Source of the DNA: an uncultured Bacilli bacterium
GTDB lineage: Bacteria > Bacillota_I > Bacilli_A > RF39 > UBA660
Reading direction: 5' to 3'
Length of the DNA stretch: 9,241 nucleotides
Assembly: GCA_947627405.1 (NCBI GenBank)
Contig: CANQVY010000039.1
Span: 1 to 9,241, forward strand
The notes under the pieces were generated by a model that worked only from the letters and a program-made list of their open reading frames with translations, had not been told where the DNA came from and did no database searches. Both the position numbers and the translations under genes were made by a program. Shown here piece by piece: positions 1-6,311 of this stretch (position 1 is the first letter of the stretch; each line of letters opens with the position of its first letter).

Positions 1-270
1 GATTTTAATATTCCTGTTATTTGTTATGGGATTCGAACCGATTTTCAAACAAATGGTTTTGAAGGTTCGATAAGATTACTCGAAATTGCTCATAAGATTG
101 AAGAAATGAAAACGATCTGTAAGTGTGGTCGTAAAGCTATGTTTAACTTAAGAAAAGTAGATGGAGTAGCTGTTTTTGATGGAGATCAAGTAGCCATTGA
201 TCATACTGCTTTAATTACATACGAACCATTATGTCCAAATTGTTATTATAAATATAAAAAGGATTTATAA
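1..270 (+). CDS. tdk: Thymidine kinase, C-terminal part (5' end outside window)
   Basis: The window opens inside a reading frame that continues for 89 codons to TAA. It matches the end of type II (TK1-like) thymidine kinase, which phosphorylates thymidine to dTMP with ATP in the salvage pathway. Visible landmarks are the CYGIRTDF strand-loop, FEGS followed by a helix (window residues 20-35), the zinc-site half ICKCGRKAMFNLR (Cys40 and Cys42), and the second half CPNC (Cys78 and Cys81). The loop between them corresponds to the lasso that closes over thymidine. The P-loop and catalytic Glu lie upstream of the window. The last codons and stop lie inside a palindrome shared with the convergent rarA gene, and the two stop codons are adjacent. 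The identification rests on family knowledge of the zinc-ribbon and lasso pattern; I see no sign of decay. Confidence 0.93.
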   Translation, partial: DFNIPVICYGIRTDFQTNGFEGSIRLLEIAHKIEEMKTICKCGRKAMFNLRKVDGVAVFDGDQVAIDHTALITYEPLCPNCYYKYKKDL

Positions 271-283
271 ATCCTTTTTTAAT
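256..283. terminator. Bidirectional intrinsic terminator shared by tdk and rarA
   Basis: The 24 bp at 256-279 are a perfect palindrome with left arm AAAAAGGATTTA and right arm TAAATCCTTTTT. The A-run on one side and T-run on the other give a U-tract in both directions. The stop codons of tdk (268-270) and rarA (265-267 on the minus strand) sit at its centre, so both genes end inside the hairpin. The loop must open a few central A-T pairs, and the GC content of the stem is low (two GG/CC pairs), so efficiency is uncertain. Confidence 0.75.
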
Positions 284-1479
284 TTTTCAATTCTTTCATA
301 AATATTTTTAATGTTTATTTCATATCCAATATCATTAGGAATATAGTATTTTTTATTTTTTATATTATCTGGTAAATATTGTTGTTTAACGTAATGTCCC
401 TTGTAGTTATGTGGGTATTTATATTCTGGATTGTGATTGACAATGTGTTTAGGAACTCTTCCACATTTACCTGTACGGATATCCTCTAAAGCTTTATCAA
501 TTGCTACTACTGCAGAATTGCTTTTAGGGGATAGCGCCATTTCAATAACCACATTTGCAAGAATAATTCGAGCTTCTGGCATTCCTACACGTTCTGATAG
601 TCGAATTGCCGAATCTACTCTTGGTCCAATTGCAGGATTGGCTAAAGAGATGTCTTCATAAGCAATGACACTCATTCTTCGAAAAAGGCTTTCTAAATCC
701 CCAGCTTCTAAAAGTCTAGCTAAATAATGTAAAGAGGCATTAACATCACTACCACGTATAGATTTTTGAAAAGCGGATAGAACCTCATAATATCCATCTT
801 CATTCTTATCATGAAAGAAGTTTGTTGTATTGTTAATACTTTTAATCTGTTCCAATGTAATTTTTTTATTAAAAGAATAATAAGCAACCTCAAGTAAATT
901 ATAAGCATATCTTAAATCACTAGCTGATACACTTGCAATATATTCAATTGCCTCTTCATCAATTTGAATATTTTTTAAGTATTCACTTTGAATGGCTCTT
1001 TGTATTCCTTCTTTGATTTCTTTTTTATCCAAAGGTTTTAATTCAAAAAGTTGGCAACGGCTACGAATCGCAGGATTAATTGCATGGTAAGGATTTGAAG
1101 TAGTCATACCAATTAAAGTAATTAAACCTGATTCAATATTAGGAAGTAATAAATCTTGTTTATCTTTATTTAAACGATGAATTTCATCCATAATAAGTAC
1201 TATACCATCATAGAACCTAGCTTCTTCTACAACAACATCAAAATCTTTTTTATTACTAGATACCGCATTTAACATACGGTATCGTATACCTAAATCATTG
1301 ACTAATGCATTAGCAATAGAAGTCTTTCCAAGTCCTGGAGGACCATATAAAATCATAGAAAAAAGTTTTTTATTTTTAACGAAATTAGTTAAAACTTTAT
1401 CTTTACCAATTAAATGTTTTTGTCCAATAACTTCTTTTAAAGAATTAGGACGTAATTTAATGGCTAGAGGCTTATCCAT
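265..1479 (-). CDS. rarA: Replication-associated recombination protein A (RarA/MgsA family AAA+ ATPase)
   Basis: This 404-aa AAA+ ATPase acts at stalled or gapped replication forks and belongs to the RarA/Mgs1/WRNIP1 clamp-loader-like family. Counting from the ATG at 1479, it shows the N-terminal PLAIKLRP motif, Walker A GPPGLGKT (46-53), Walker B LIMDEIH (96-101), sensor 1 GMTTSNPY (125-132), and the arginine-finger segment NPAIRSRCQLF (135-145). The C-terminal tetramerisation and MgsA_C region follows, including YEDISLANP and GMPEARIILANVVIEMALSPKSN. A GTG nine bases upstream is in frame but is part of the Shine-Dalgarno AGGTGAT, so ATG 1479 is preferred. Length is slightly below the usual 420-450 aa. 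The gene converges on tdk and ends in the shared palindrome. In B. subtilis rarA lies near mnmA; here the two are about 6 kb apart on the same strand. Confidence 0.95.
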   Translation of the reverse strand: MDKPLAIKLRPNSLKEVIGQKHLIGKDKVLTNFVKNKKLFSMILYGPPGLGKTSIANALVNDLGIRYRMLNAVSSNKKDFDVVVEEARFYDGIVLIMDEIHRLNKDKQDLLLPNIESGLITLIGMTTSNPYHAINPAIRSRCQLFELKPLDKKEIKEGIQRAIQSEYLKNIQIDEEAIEYIASVSASDLRYAYNLLEVAYYSFNKKITLEQIKSINNTTNFFHDKNEDGYYEVLSAFQKSIRGSDVNASLHYLARLLEAGDLESLFRRMSVIAYEDISLANPAIGPRVDSAIRLSERVGMPEARIILANVVIEMALSPKSNSAVVAIDKALEDIRTGKCGRVPKHIVNHNPEYKYPHNYKGHYVKQQYLPDNIKNKKYYIPNDIGYEINIKNIYERIEKLKKDL

Positions 1480-1496
1480 ATATATCACCTATATAC

Positions 1497-1505
1497 ATTT
1501 TATCA
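1497..1505 (-). promoter_or_regulatory. Predicted rarA promoter (extended -10)
   Basis: On the minus strand the sequence TGATAAAAT gives an extended -10 (TGn plus TAAAAT, 5 of 6 matches). No good -35 is seen at 17-18 bp. Six bases after the -10 comes AGGTGAT, the ribosome binding site, so the predicted transcript starts on the Shine-Dalgarno itself (about 1490) and has a leader of about 11 nt. The element lies within 10 bp of the -35 of the divergent promoter at 1511-1539. Confidence 0.5.
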
Positions 1506-1510
1506 TAAAT

Positions 1511-1539
1511 TTGCCAAAAAGATAAATAAGTAGTATAAT
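1511..1539 (+). promoter_or_regulatory. Predicted sigma-A promoter for the 86-aa gene
   Basis: TTGCCA (1511-1516), a 17-bp spacer and TATAAT (1534-1539) form one of the best promoter matches in the window (11 of 12 bases). The start would be near 1546, leaving about 93 nt of leader before the ATG at 1639, the longest leader here. A perfect 10-bp palindrome AACAATTGTT (1540-1549) lies just after the -10. Its -35 region is next to the divergent rarA -10, so RNA polymerase probably cannot occupy both at once. Confidence 0.6.
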
Positions 1540-1638
1540 AACAATTGTTTTAGGGGATTTCATATAGTAAATCTTCATAAAATAAATCAACGATAGAAGA
1601 AATTTGATAATAACGATGCAGTACAAAGGGAGGCATAA

Positions 1639-1899
1639 ATGATACATTTAAATAGTAGTATAAAAACAAACAATCGAATAAAGTACTATTTACAAAGAGA
1701 TAATAAGATCTATATAAAAAATATTGTCTTTGGGAAAATTGTAAAAAGTAATCGTTTATTAAGTAAAAAATATAAGTTGATTATGAATACAAATTTTTAT
1801 AATGAAAGTAAGAAATGTCTTTTAGAAAATCTAAATAAAATCCACACTTTAAGAAAAGAGAACTTTCGAATGCTTCATAAACAAAGAAATCAAGACTAA
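1639..1899 (+). CDS. Small basic protein of unknown function (86 aa)
   Basis: This short gene has a strong Shine-Dalgarno (AAGGGAGG, 5 nt before ATG), its own promoter about 100 bp upstream and a terminator that includes its stop codon, so it is very likely real. I do not recognise the product. It is rich in Lys, Arg and Asn, lacks a hydrophobic stretch long enough for a membrane helix, and has a single Cys (in KKCLLENL, near residue 60). The second half looks helical and highly charged. It is therefore predicted to be a soluble basic protein, possibly binding nucleic acid, which is only a composition argument. In B. subtilis the corresponding place upstream of xerD holds fur and yqzK; this protein resembles neither. 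It appears to be monocistronic, separated from xerD by a terminator. Confidence 0.75.
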   Translation: MIHLNSSIKTNNRIKYYLQRDNKIYIKNIVFGKIVKSNRLLSKKYKLIMNTNFYNESKKCLLENLNKIHTLRKENFRMLHKQRNQD

Positions 1900-1922
1900 T
1901 TTGAAAAAGTTAGTCTTTTTTT
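1892..1922 (+). terminator. Intrinsic terminator of the 86-aa gene, with stop codon in the stem
   Basis: Arms AAGACTAA (1892-1899) and TTAGTCTT (1910-1917) form an 8-bp stem with a 10-nt loop, followed by a T-run to 1922. The TAA stop of the upstream gene is the last three bases of the left arm. The loop and U-tract double as the -35 and spacer of the xerD promoter. Confidence 0.85.
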
Positions 1923-1929
1923 GTATAAT
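1901..1929 (+). promoter_or_regulatory. Predicted xerD-deoB promoter nested in the preceding terminator
   Basis: TTGAAA (1901-1906) lies in the terminator loop, the 17-bp spacer consists of the right stem arm and U-tract, and TATAAT (1924-1929) follows at once. This matches the sigma-A consensus at 11 of 12 positions. The predicted start, near G1936, is the first base of the Shine-Dalgarno-like GGAAGTGA (1936-1943), 5 nt before the xerD ATG at 1949. Confidence 0.7.
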
Positions 1930-1948
1930 AATAGGGGAAGTGAATTCA

Positions 1949-2836
1949 ATGGATAATGATATATTGGATTATATTGATTATATTTCCTATGAAAAAGGTT
2001 TATCCGATAATACAAAGATATCCTATAAGAGCGATTTAATGGCTTATAAAGAGTTTTTACAGAAAAAACATAGAACAACATGGAATCAAGTAAAAAAAGA
2101 GGATATAAAGGCTTATTTAGCCTTATTAACGAATAATAAGGATACAACTACCACTTTGGCAAGAAAATTAACTACAATTAAAAATTTTCATAAATTTTTG
2201 CTTAAAGAAAATAGAATTAAAGTAGATGAAGCAGAAAATATAGAAAGACCTAAATTAAGAAAAAAATTACCTAATACAATGTCTATAGAAGAAATAGCAA
2301 CTTTATTAGATATTCAAACAACGACAGAATTTGACTATCGAAACAAAGCTATGTTAGAATTATTATATGCAACAGGAATTCGAGTTAGTGAATTGATAAA
2401 CTTAACGATACATTCCATTGATTTAGAAAATTGTGTAATTCGATTAATTGGAAAAGGAAATAAAGAAAGAATTGTACCAATAGGGGAATATACAATGGTC
2501 TATCTAAAAGAATATTTAAATAGACGTCACAAACTTTTAAAAGGTGAAAATGTAGAAGCATTATTCCTAAATAATCACGGAAAACAGATGACTAGACAAG
2601 GTTTTTTTAAAATTTTAAAAAAACTATTAAAAGAAAAACAACTTAATGAAAAGATTTCCCCACATACATTAAGACATTCTTTTGCAACACATTTATTAAA
2701 TTATGGTGCCGATTTAAGAAGTATACAAATTATGCTTGGCCATAGTGATATTTCAACTACAAAAATCTATACACATATATCAAGAGATAAAATAAAAAAA
2801 GAATATCATGAGTATCATCCTCGTGATCATAAATAG
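1949..2836 (+). CDS. xerD: Site-specific tyrosine recombinase XerD/XerC family
   Basis: This 295-aa tyrosine recombinase has the length and domain layout of XerC/XerD, which resolve chromosome dimers at dif. The N-terminal SAM-like domain (about 1-90, with YEKGLSDNTKISYKSDL) is followed by the catalytic domain. Catalytic residues, counted from the ATG at 1949, are Arg145 (ATGIRVSEL), Lys169 (IGKGNKERIVP), His239 and Arg242 (PHTLRHSFATHLL), His265 (LGHSDISTT) and the nucleophile Tyr274 (KIYTHIS). All are present. An in-frame TTG at 1901 would add 16 residues but lies in a terminator loop upstream of the Shine-Dalgarno, so ATG 1949 is chosen. deoB follows 11 bp later, as in B. subtilis xerD (ripX)-deoB (drm), which supports XerD over a phage or plasmid integrase. 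XerC cannot be excluded from sequence alone. Confidence 0.92.
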   Translation: MDNDILDYIDYISYEKGLSDNTKISYKSDLMAYKEFLQKKHRTTWNQVKKEDIKAYLALLTNNKDTTTTLARKLTTIKNFHKFLLKENRIKVDEAENIERPKLRKKLPNTMSIEEIATLLDIQTTTEFDYRNKAMLELLYATGIRVSELINLTIHSIDLENCVIRLIGKGNKERIVPIGEYTMVYLKEYLNRRHKLLKGENVEALFLNNHGKQMTRQGFFKILKKLLKEKQLNEKISPHTLRHSFATHLLNYGADLRSIQIMLGHSDISTTKIYTHISRDKIKKEYHEYHPRDHK

Positions 2837-2847
2837 GAAGTGAAAAA

Positions 2848-4014
2848 ATGAAATATAAAAGAATATTTTTACTCGTTTTAGATTCCTTAGGAGTAGGGGA
2901 AGCAGAAGATGCTTCGAAATATAACGATATAGGAGCGAATACATTAGGTCATATAAAAGACAACTATGATCTATTTATTCCCAATCTTAAGAAATTAGGA
3001 TTTTTAAGTACCATTAATATGGAGGAAAATAAAGATATTGAAGCTTATTATACCATTGCCAAACCAAACAATGTTGGAAAAGATACGTTAAATGGGCATT
3101 ATGAAATGGTGGGAATTAAAAATGATAAAGAGTTTAAAGCTTTTTCTGAAACCGGAATTCCAATGGAATTAATAAAAGGCATTGAACAAATGACAAAAAG
3201 AAAAGTAATTGGGAATAAAGCTGTAAACAGTAATGATATCATTAATGAATTAGGACAAGAACATATGGAAACAGGGGCATTTATTGTTTACACTTCTTTT
3301 GATTCAAATATTCAAATTGCTGCGCATGAGGAAATTGTTCCCATAAATATATTGTATAAAGTTTGTGAAGCTGTAAGAAAAGTAACATCTATGAAAAAAG
3401 AATGGACAGTAAGTCGAATCATTGCAAGACCATTCACTGGTAAACCTGGACATTTTAAAAGAACGAATGATCGAAAAGACTTTGCCTTAAAACCACCAAA
3501 AAAATCGATCTTAGATGCCTTAAAGGAAAATAAATATAACGTAATATCGATTGGAAAAATTGATGAAATATTTGATGGGGAAGGGATTACTAAAAAAATT
3601 AAAGCCACAACAAATCTAGAAGTAGTAAATAAACTTACAGATATCATGGATAAAAACTTTACTGGAATATGTTTTGCTAATTTAAATGAATTTGATTATC
3701 AAGGTCACTTAAGAAATATTGAAGCCGAAGCAAAATTAATAGAAGATTTAGATGTAGAAATTCCCTTGATCCTTAATAAATTAAATATGGATGATCTTTT
3801 AATTATAACAGCAGATCATGGAAATGATCCTACTTTTAATGGCTTTTCTCATACTAGAGAAAATGTACCAGTCATTATGTATTGTAGAAATTTTAAAGAA
3901 CCAAAGAGATTAGCGCCCCTAAATACATTCGCAGATATTGGTGCATCAATTGCTGATAATTTTGATTTAGAAAAACCAGAAATAGGGGAGAGCTTCTTAG
4001 ATCAATTAAAATAA
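2848..4014 (+). CDS. deoB: Phosphopentomutase
   Basis: This 388-aa protein of the alkaline phosphatase superfamily interconverts (deoxy)ribose 1-phosphate and 5-phosphate in nucleoside salvage and catabolism. Seen are Asp12 in LVLDSLGVGEA, the phosphothreonine site Thr80 in VGKDTLNGHYEMVG, YTSFDSNIQIAAHEE (148-162), ARPFTGKPGHFKRT (193-206), and metal ligands Asp283, His287, Asp323, His324 (ITADHGNDP) and His335 (SHTREN). One core motif departs from the family: the usual FDxLxGHRRD reads FDYQGHLRN, one residue shorter between the ligand Asp and His and without the RRD triplet. Other motifs are intact, so phosphopentomutase is still the best call. The Shine-Dalgarno AGGAAGTGA stands just before the ATG, and the gene is probably cotranscribed with xerD. 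It ends at a terminator shared with the convergent DUF1540-type gene. Confidence 0.93.
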   Translation: MKYKRIFLLVLDSLGVGEAEDASKYNDIGANTLGHIKDNYDLFIPNLKKLGFLSTINMEENKDIEAYYTIAKPNNVGKDTLNGHYEMVGIKNDKEFKAFSETGIPMELIKGIEQMTKRKVIGNKAVNSNDIINELGQEHMETGAFIVYTSFDSNIQIAAHEEIVPINILYKVCEAVRKVTSMKKEWTVSRIIARPFTGKPGHFKRTNDRKDFALKPPKKSILDALKENKYNVISIGKIDEIFDGEGITKKIKATTNLEVVNKLTDIMDKNFTGICFANLNEFDYQGHLRNIEAEAKLIEDLDVEIPLILNKLNMDDLLIITADHGNDPTFNGFSHTRENVPVIMYCRNFKEPKRLAPLNTFADIGASIADNFDLEKPEIGESFLDQLK

Positions 4015-4039
4015 AAGAATTCTTACGAATTCTTTTTTT
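4013..4039. terminator. Bidirectional terminator between deoB and the DUF1540-type gene
   Basis: Arms AAAAGAATTC (4013-4022) and GAATTCTTTT (4027-4036) with loop TTAC form a hairpin followed on the plus strand by a T-run to 4039. On the minus strand it is followed by TTTTATTTTAAT, so it can serve both genes. The deoB TAA overlaps the left arm, and the TAA of the minus-strand gene (4023-4025) forms the loop. Confidence 0.85.
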
Positions 4040-4193
4040 CTTTAAAACTATCACATATTGTTTCACATTTATCTGCACAATCACATCCATCACAAGTACT
4101 ATCTACTTTAATTTCATCCAAATCGCAATAATTTTCATTGTTATGTTTGCAATTTTCTACAGAGCACTTTATACATTTATTTTTATTTTTCAT
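4023..4193 (-). CDS. Small cysteine-rich DUF1540-type protein (56 aa)
   Basis: A 56-codon gene with a strong Shine-Dalgarno (GGGAGGA, about 7 nt before ATG). The product has nine cysteines (7, 10, 15, 23, 34, 37, 39, 43, 47). The opening IKCSVENCKHNNENYCDLDE, the following IKVD and the closing CDSF match the pattern I know for DUF1540: CSVxxCxYN, then C, then a D/E-I-x-V stretch, then a Cys before SF. The spacing suggests a small metal-binding knuckle, probably zinc; the role of the family is unknown to me. The extra CDGCDCADKC run makes the C-terminal half more Cys-dense than usual. The protein is acidic and has no signal peptide or membrane segment. It converges on deoB, shares its terminator and otherwise stands alone. 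Confidence 0.85.
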   Translation of the reverse strand: MKNKNKCIKCSVENCKHNNENYCDLDEIKVDSTCDGCDCADKCETICDSFKEKKNS

Positions 4194-4768
4194 AATAAAT
4201 CCTCCCTTTTTATTATGAGCAATAAATAAAATTTTATGCTTATAACTACCCTATTAAAAAAAGGGGAGAATGATTAAAGAAAAGCTATCAGTTACAAAAA
4301 GATTTATTATATAATAATTAAATAGCATATTTATTCAATATATTTTAAATAGAAAAATAAAGAATAAGAGATAGGTAAAATGACTTAAATAATAAATACT
4401 AAAACTTAGAATGCTATATATATTATAATAAGTAAATTCTATACATATATGAAAAAGGGATACTTATATTTTCTATTTAAAGCATATATTTTAATTAAAT
4501 ACAGAAGTTAACATAATATCAATTATAGGAAGTTGGATATTGAAATCAAAAAACGATTGATTATCCGTCTCAAATAAATTTATATAATAAAATAATTTCT
4601 AAAATTCGTATCTTTATACTATGAATATAAATTTTTAAGATTCATACCTTTCTTTTTCTCTTTTACATTTTATCTAAATTTTTCTTTTTTTTTATTCCTA
4701 ATATTGAATTATAAAAAATATAGCGTTCTTTTTGCTTTATATTTTTATAATTTATTTATATCCTATTT
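4194..4768. other. AT-rich intergenic stretch without a recognisable gene
   Basis: I read all six frames and found only open stretches below about 30 codons. None combines a plausible start with a well-spaced ribosome binding site. The start holds the leader of the DUF1540-type gene: CCTCCC at 4201-4206 is its Shine-Dalgarno, and CATAAT on the minus strand (4212-4217) is a possible -10 without a -35. TATAAT at 4424-4429 on the plus strand has no -35 at a proper distance. A slightly less AT-rich patch near 4545-4575 has an open plus-strand frame of about 26 codons without a start, possibly gene remnant or chance. Confidence 0.6.
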
Positions 4769-4792
4769 CCCCTACTTTTAATAAAAGAGGGG
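4769..4792. other. Bulged hairpin of unknown role
   Basis: CCCCT, a bulged A, and CTTTT pair with AAAAG and AGGGG around an AAT loop. It is the most GC-rich structure in the surrounding AT-rich DNA. It lacks a U-tract on either side and lies 10 bp from the terminator of the Ig-like protein gene. It may be a back-up or 3'-protecting hairpin for that mRNA, or part of an unannotated plus-strand RNA. Confidence 0.5.
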
Positions 4793-4802
4793 ACTTATCC
4801 AT

Positions 4803-4834
4803 AAAAAAAAGACTCAAAATTAAGTCCTTTTTTT
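4803..4834. terminator. Intrinsic terminator of the Ig-like protein gene, symmetric in both directions
   Basis: On the minus strand, an A-run and GGACT pair with AGTC and a long T-run around TAATTTTG, 8 bp after the stop codon. The A-run and T-run flank both sides, so it could also stop plus-strand transcription. The right arm TAAGTCC (4821-4827) can alternatively pair with GGACTTA at 4791-4797. Confidence 0.8.
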
Positions 4835-4841
4835 ATGTTTT

Positions 4842-6203
4842 TTATATGATTGATGGTAAAGCTTGAACAATTGCATTTTCATTTCCACATTCATCTTTTA
4901 CTTTTATAGCAATAAATTTAGCTGTTCCAATATCCGTAACTGGTATTGTAAAAGAATATTGTCCATTTTCTAAATCGATAAAATCAATATCTCCACCTGT
5001 TCCATCAAGCAATGCATAACTAATTGCTATGTTTTCATTTTCTGAATAATTATCAGAAACGCTAAATTCAATTGTATATTCAGTTTCACTAGTTGCTATA
5101 TTTGTTATAGTAACTGTAGGAGCCTCCGTATCTTTCATTACAGAAATAGATATTGCTCTTTCAGATACATTATTTGAACGATCTTTAGCAGATAAAATAA
5201 TAGTATATTCCCCTTCTAGAGCTTTAGAAATATTGGTAGTCATCTCTACACCATCTGCATCAGTAAGTGTTGTAATTATATTTGTATCTTCATCTGTAAC
5301 ATTAAATAATGCTTTTATTTCATCTAAAGTAAGTTCAGCCTCTTCTTCTACTAAATACTTATAAGTTTCTTTTTCTGTTGTAATCACAGGTGCTACTGTA
5401 TCTTCTACACGAACTGTTCTTGTTACAACATAATTTTTATCATTATAAGTTGCAGTATAAGTAATTATATATGTTCCCAATTGATCACTTGAAATATTAC
5501 CTTCATACATTTCACCATTTCGTGTAATTGTAGATGTAACAGGTATGTTGATTCCGTTACTAGTAGTAGCTGTAGCTCCTAAATCTGTATAAGTAACTCG
5601 ATTAGAAACTTGATATTCCAATTTTTCTTCACTGTTTCCATTCAAAGCAATTGTTACTTCAGCTTGCTTGATAATTACAGTTCGAACAACTTCTTTTGTT
5701 TCTCCCCTACTATTTGTTATAACGTATTTAATGGTATAAACTGCACCACTATTTGTTGTATCAATAAAATCAACAACACGATTATTTAAGTAAATTGTTT
5801 TTACAATCGATACACTTAAATCTCCATCTTTTGTATCAAGGGCATAAGCTCCTTCGTCAATATATTCATCGGAATAATCGACATAGATAACATTATCTCC
5901 TTTTAGTACTAAAGTAAGTGTGTTTTTTTGTTCCTGATTATTTGAAGTTTTCTTCACTTTAGTTGTTTTTTGTTCTGTATAAACATATGGATTTTCCTCT
6001 TCTACAGTTTCATCCATAGTTTTATCCTCTACCACTTGTTCAGTAGTAGGCTCTTTTTGTTCTTTCTTATCTTCTTTTTTACTACTTAATGCTCGAATTC
6101 CTATAAATAAAGCAAGCAATAAAATTAATAAGATAATGAACAAAATTAAACCCTTTTTATTTTCTTCTCTTTCTTTTTCTTCAACATTCTTATTTGTTGC
6201 CAT
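4842..6203 (-). CDS. Membrane-anchored extracytoplasmic protein with four Ig-like modules
   Basis: This 453-aa protein starts with a short charged cytoplasmic tail (1-17), then one strongly hydrophobic helix (18-38) with no visible signal-peptidase site, so it is probably anchored by its N terminus with the rest outside. A Lys/Glu/Thr-rich linker (40-93) leads to four beta-sandwich modules. Module 1 (about 95-179) and module 2 (about 181-268) look like DUF5011: GDNVIYVDYSDEYIDEGAYA and later VTYTDLGATA are the typical strand pairs. Modules 3 (about 269-357) and 4 (about 358-453) each begin with a D-T-x-A-P joint. There is no LPXTG, lysine-motif or enzyme domain. The likely role is adhesion, spacing or wall interaction, but no ligand can be inferred. 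AGGAGG stands 8 nt before the ATG. It appears monocistronic, with its own promoter and terminator. Confidence 0.82.
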   Translation of the reverse strand: MATNKNVEEKEREENKKGLILFIILLILLLALFIGIRALSSKKEDKKEQKEPTTEQVVEDKTMDETVEEENPYVYTEQKTTKVKKTSNNQEQKNTLTLVLKGDNVIYVDYSDEYIDEGAYALDTKDGDLSVSIVKTIYLNNRVVDFIDTTNSGAVYTIKYVITNSRGETKEVVRTVIIKQAEVTIALNGNSEEKLEYQVSNRVTYTDLGATATTSNGINIPVTSTITRNGEMYEGNISSDQLGTYIITYTATYNDKNYVVTRTVRVEDTVAPVITTEKETYKYLVEEEAELTLDEIKALFNVTDEDTNIITTLTDADGVEMTTNISKALEGEYTIILSAKDRSNNVSERAISISVMKDTEAPTVTITNIATSETEYTIEFSVSDNYSENENIAISYALLDGTGGDIDFIDLENGQYSFTIPVTDIGTAKFIAIKVKDECGNENAIVQALPSII

Positions 6204-6236
6204 ACAAACCTCCTATATTTTTTTATTTACATATTA

Positions 6237-6265
6237 AGCATATCGCTTTCAATTCTATTAATCAA
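6237..6265 (-). promoter_or_regulatory. Predicted promoter of the Ig-like protein gene
   Basis: On the minus strand TTGATT (6260-6265), a 17-bp spacer and TATGCT (6237-6242) form a moderate sigma-A promoter. An overlapping alternative is TTGAAA, 17 bp, TAAATA. Upstream (6266-6319) lie repeated A- and T-runs, including a perfect A7T7 palindrome at 6296-6309, that would fit an UP-element or intrinsically curved DNA. Confidence 0.45.
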
Positions 6266-6311
6266 GTTTTTTTACATTTTTTTACACAAAAAATCAAAAA
6301 AATTTTTTTCA

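Noticed and set aside
437..661. Open frames opposite rarA (also near 720-908 and 1298-1525)
   Set aside because: They lie inside the strongly supported rarA gene in other frames and have no ribosome binding site or family features.
1480..1488. GTG start for rarA at 1488
   Set aside because: The GTG is part of the Shine-Dalgarno AGGTGAT; ATG 1479 is correctly spaced from it.
1639..1899. 86-aa gene as yqzK (DUF4227), by position next to xerD
   Set aside because: YqzK-type proteins have a membrane helix near the N terminus; this protein has none and no similar motif.
1901..1948. TTG start giving a 311-aa XerD
   Set aside because: It lies in the terminator loop with no ribosome binding site, and the extra 16 residues are not typical of XerD.
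3312..3647. 111-codon frame antisense to deoB
   Set aside because: A shadow of the deoB coding frame, without start signals.
4270..4311. Mini-ORF of 13 codons after GGGGAG
   Set aside because: The spacing from GGGGAG to ATG is only one base and the ORF ends at once; no promoter fits.
4449..4511. 20-codon ORF beginning at 4449
   Set aside because: No ribosome binding site, and composition equals the surrounding non-coding DNA.
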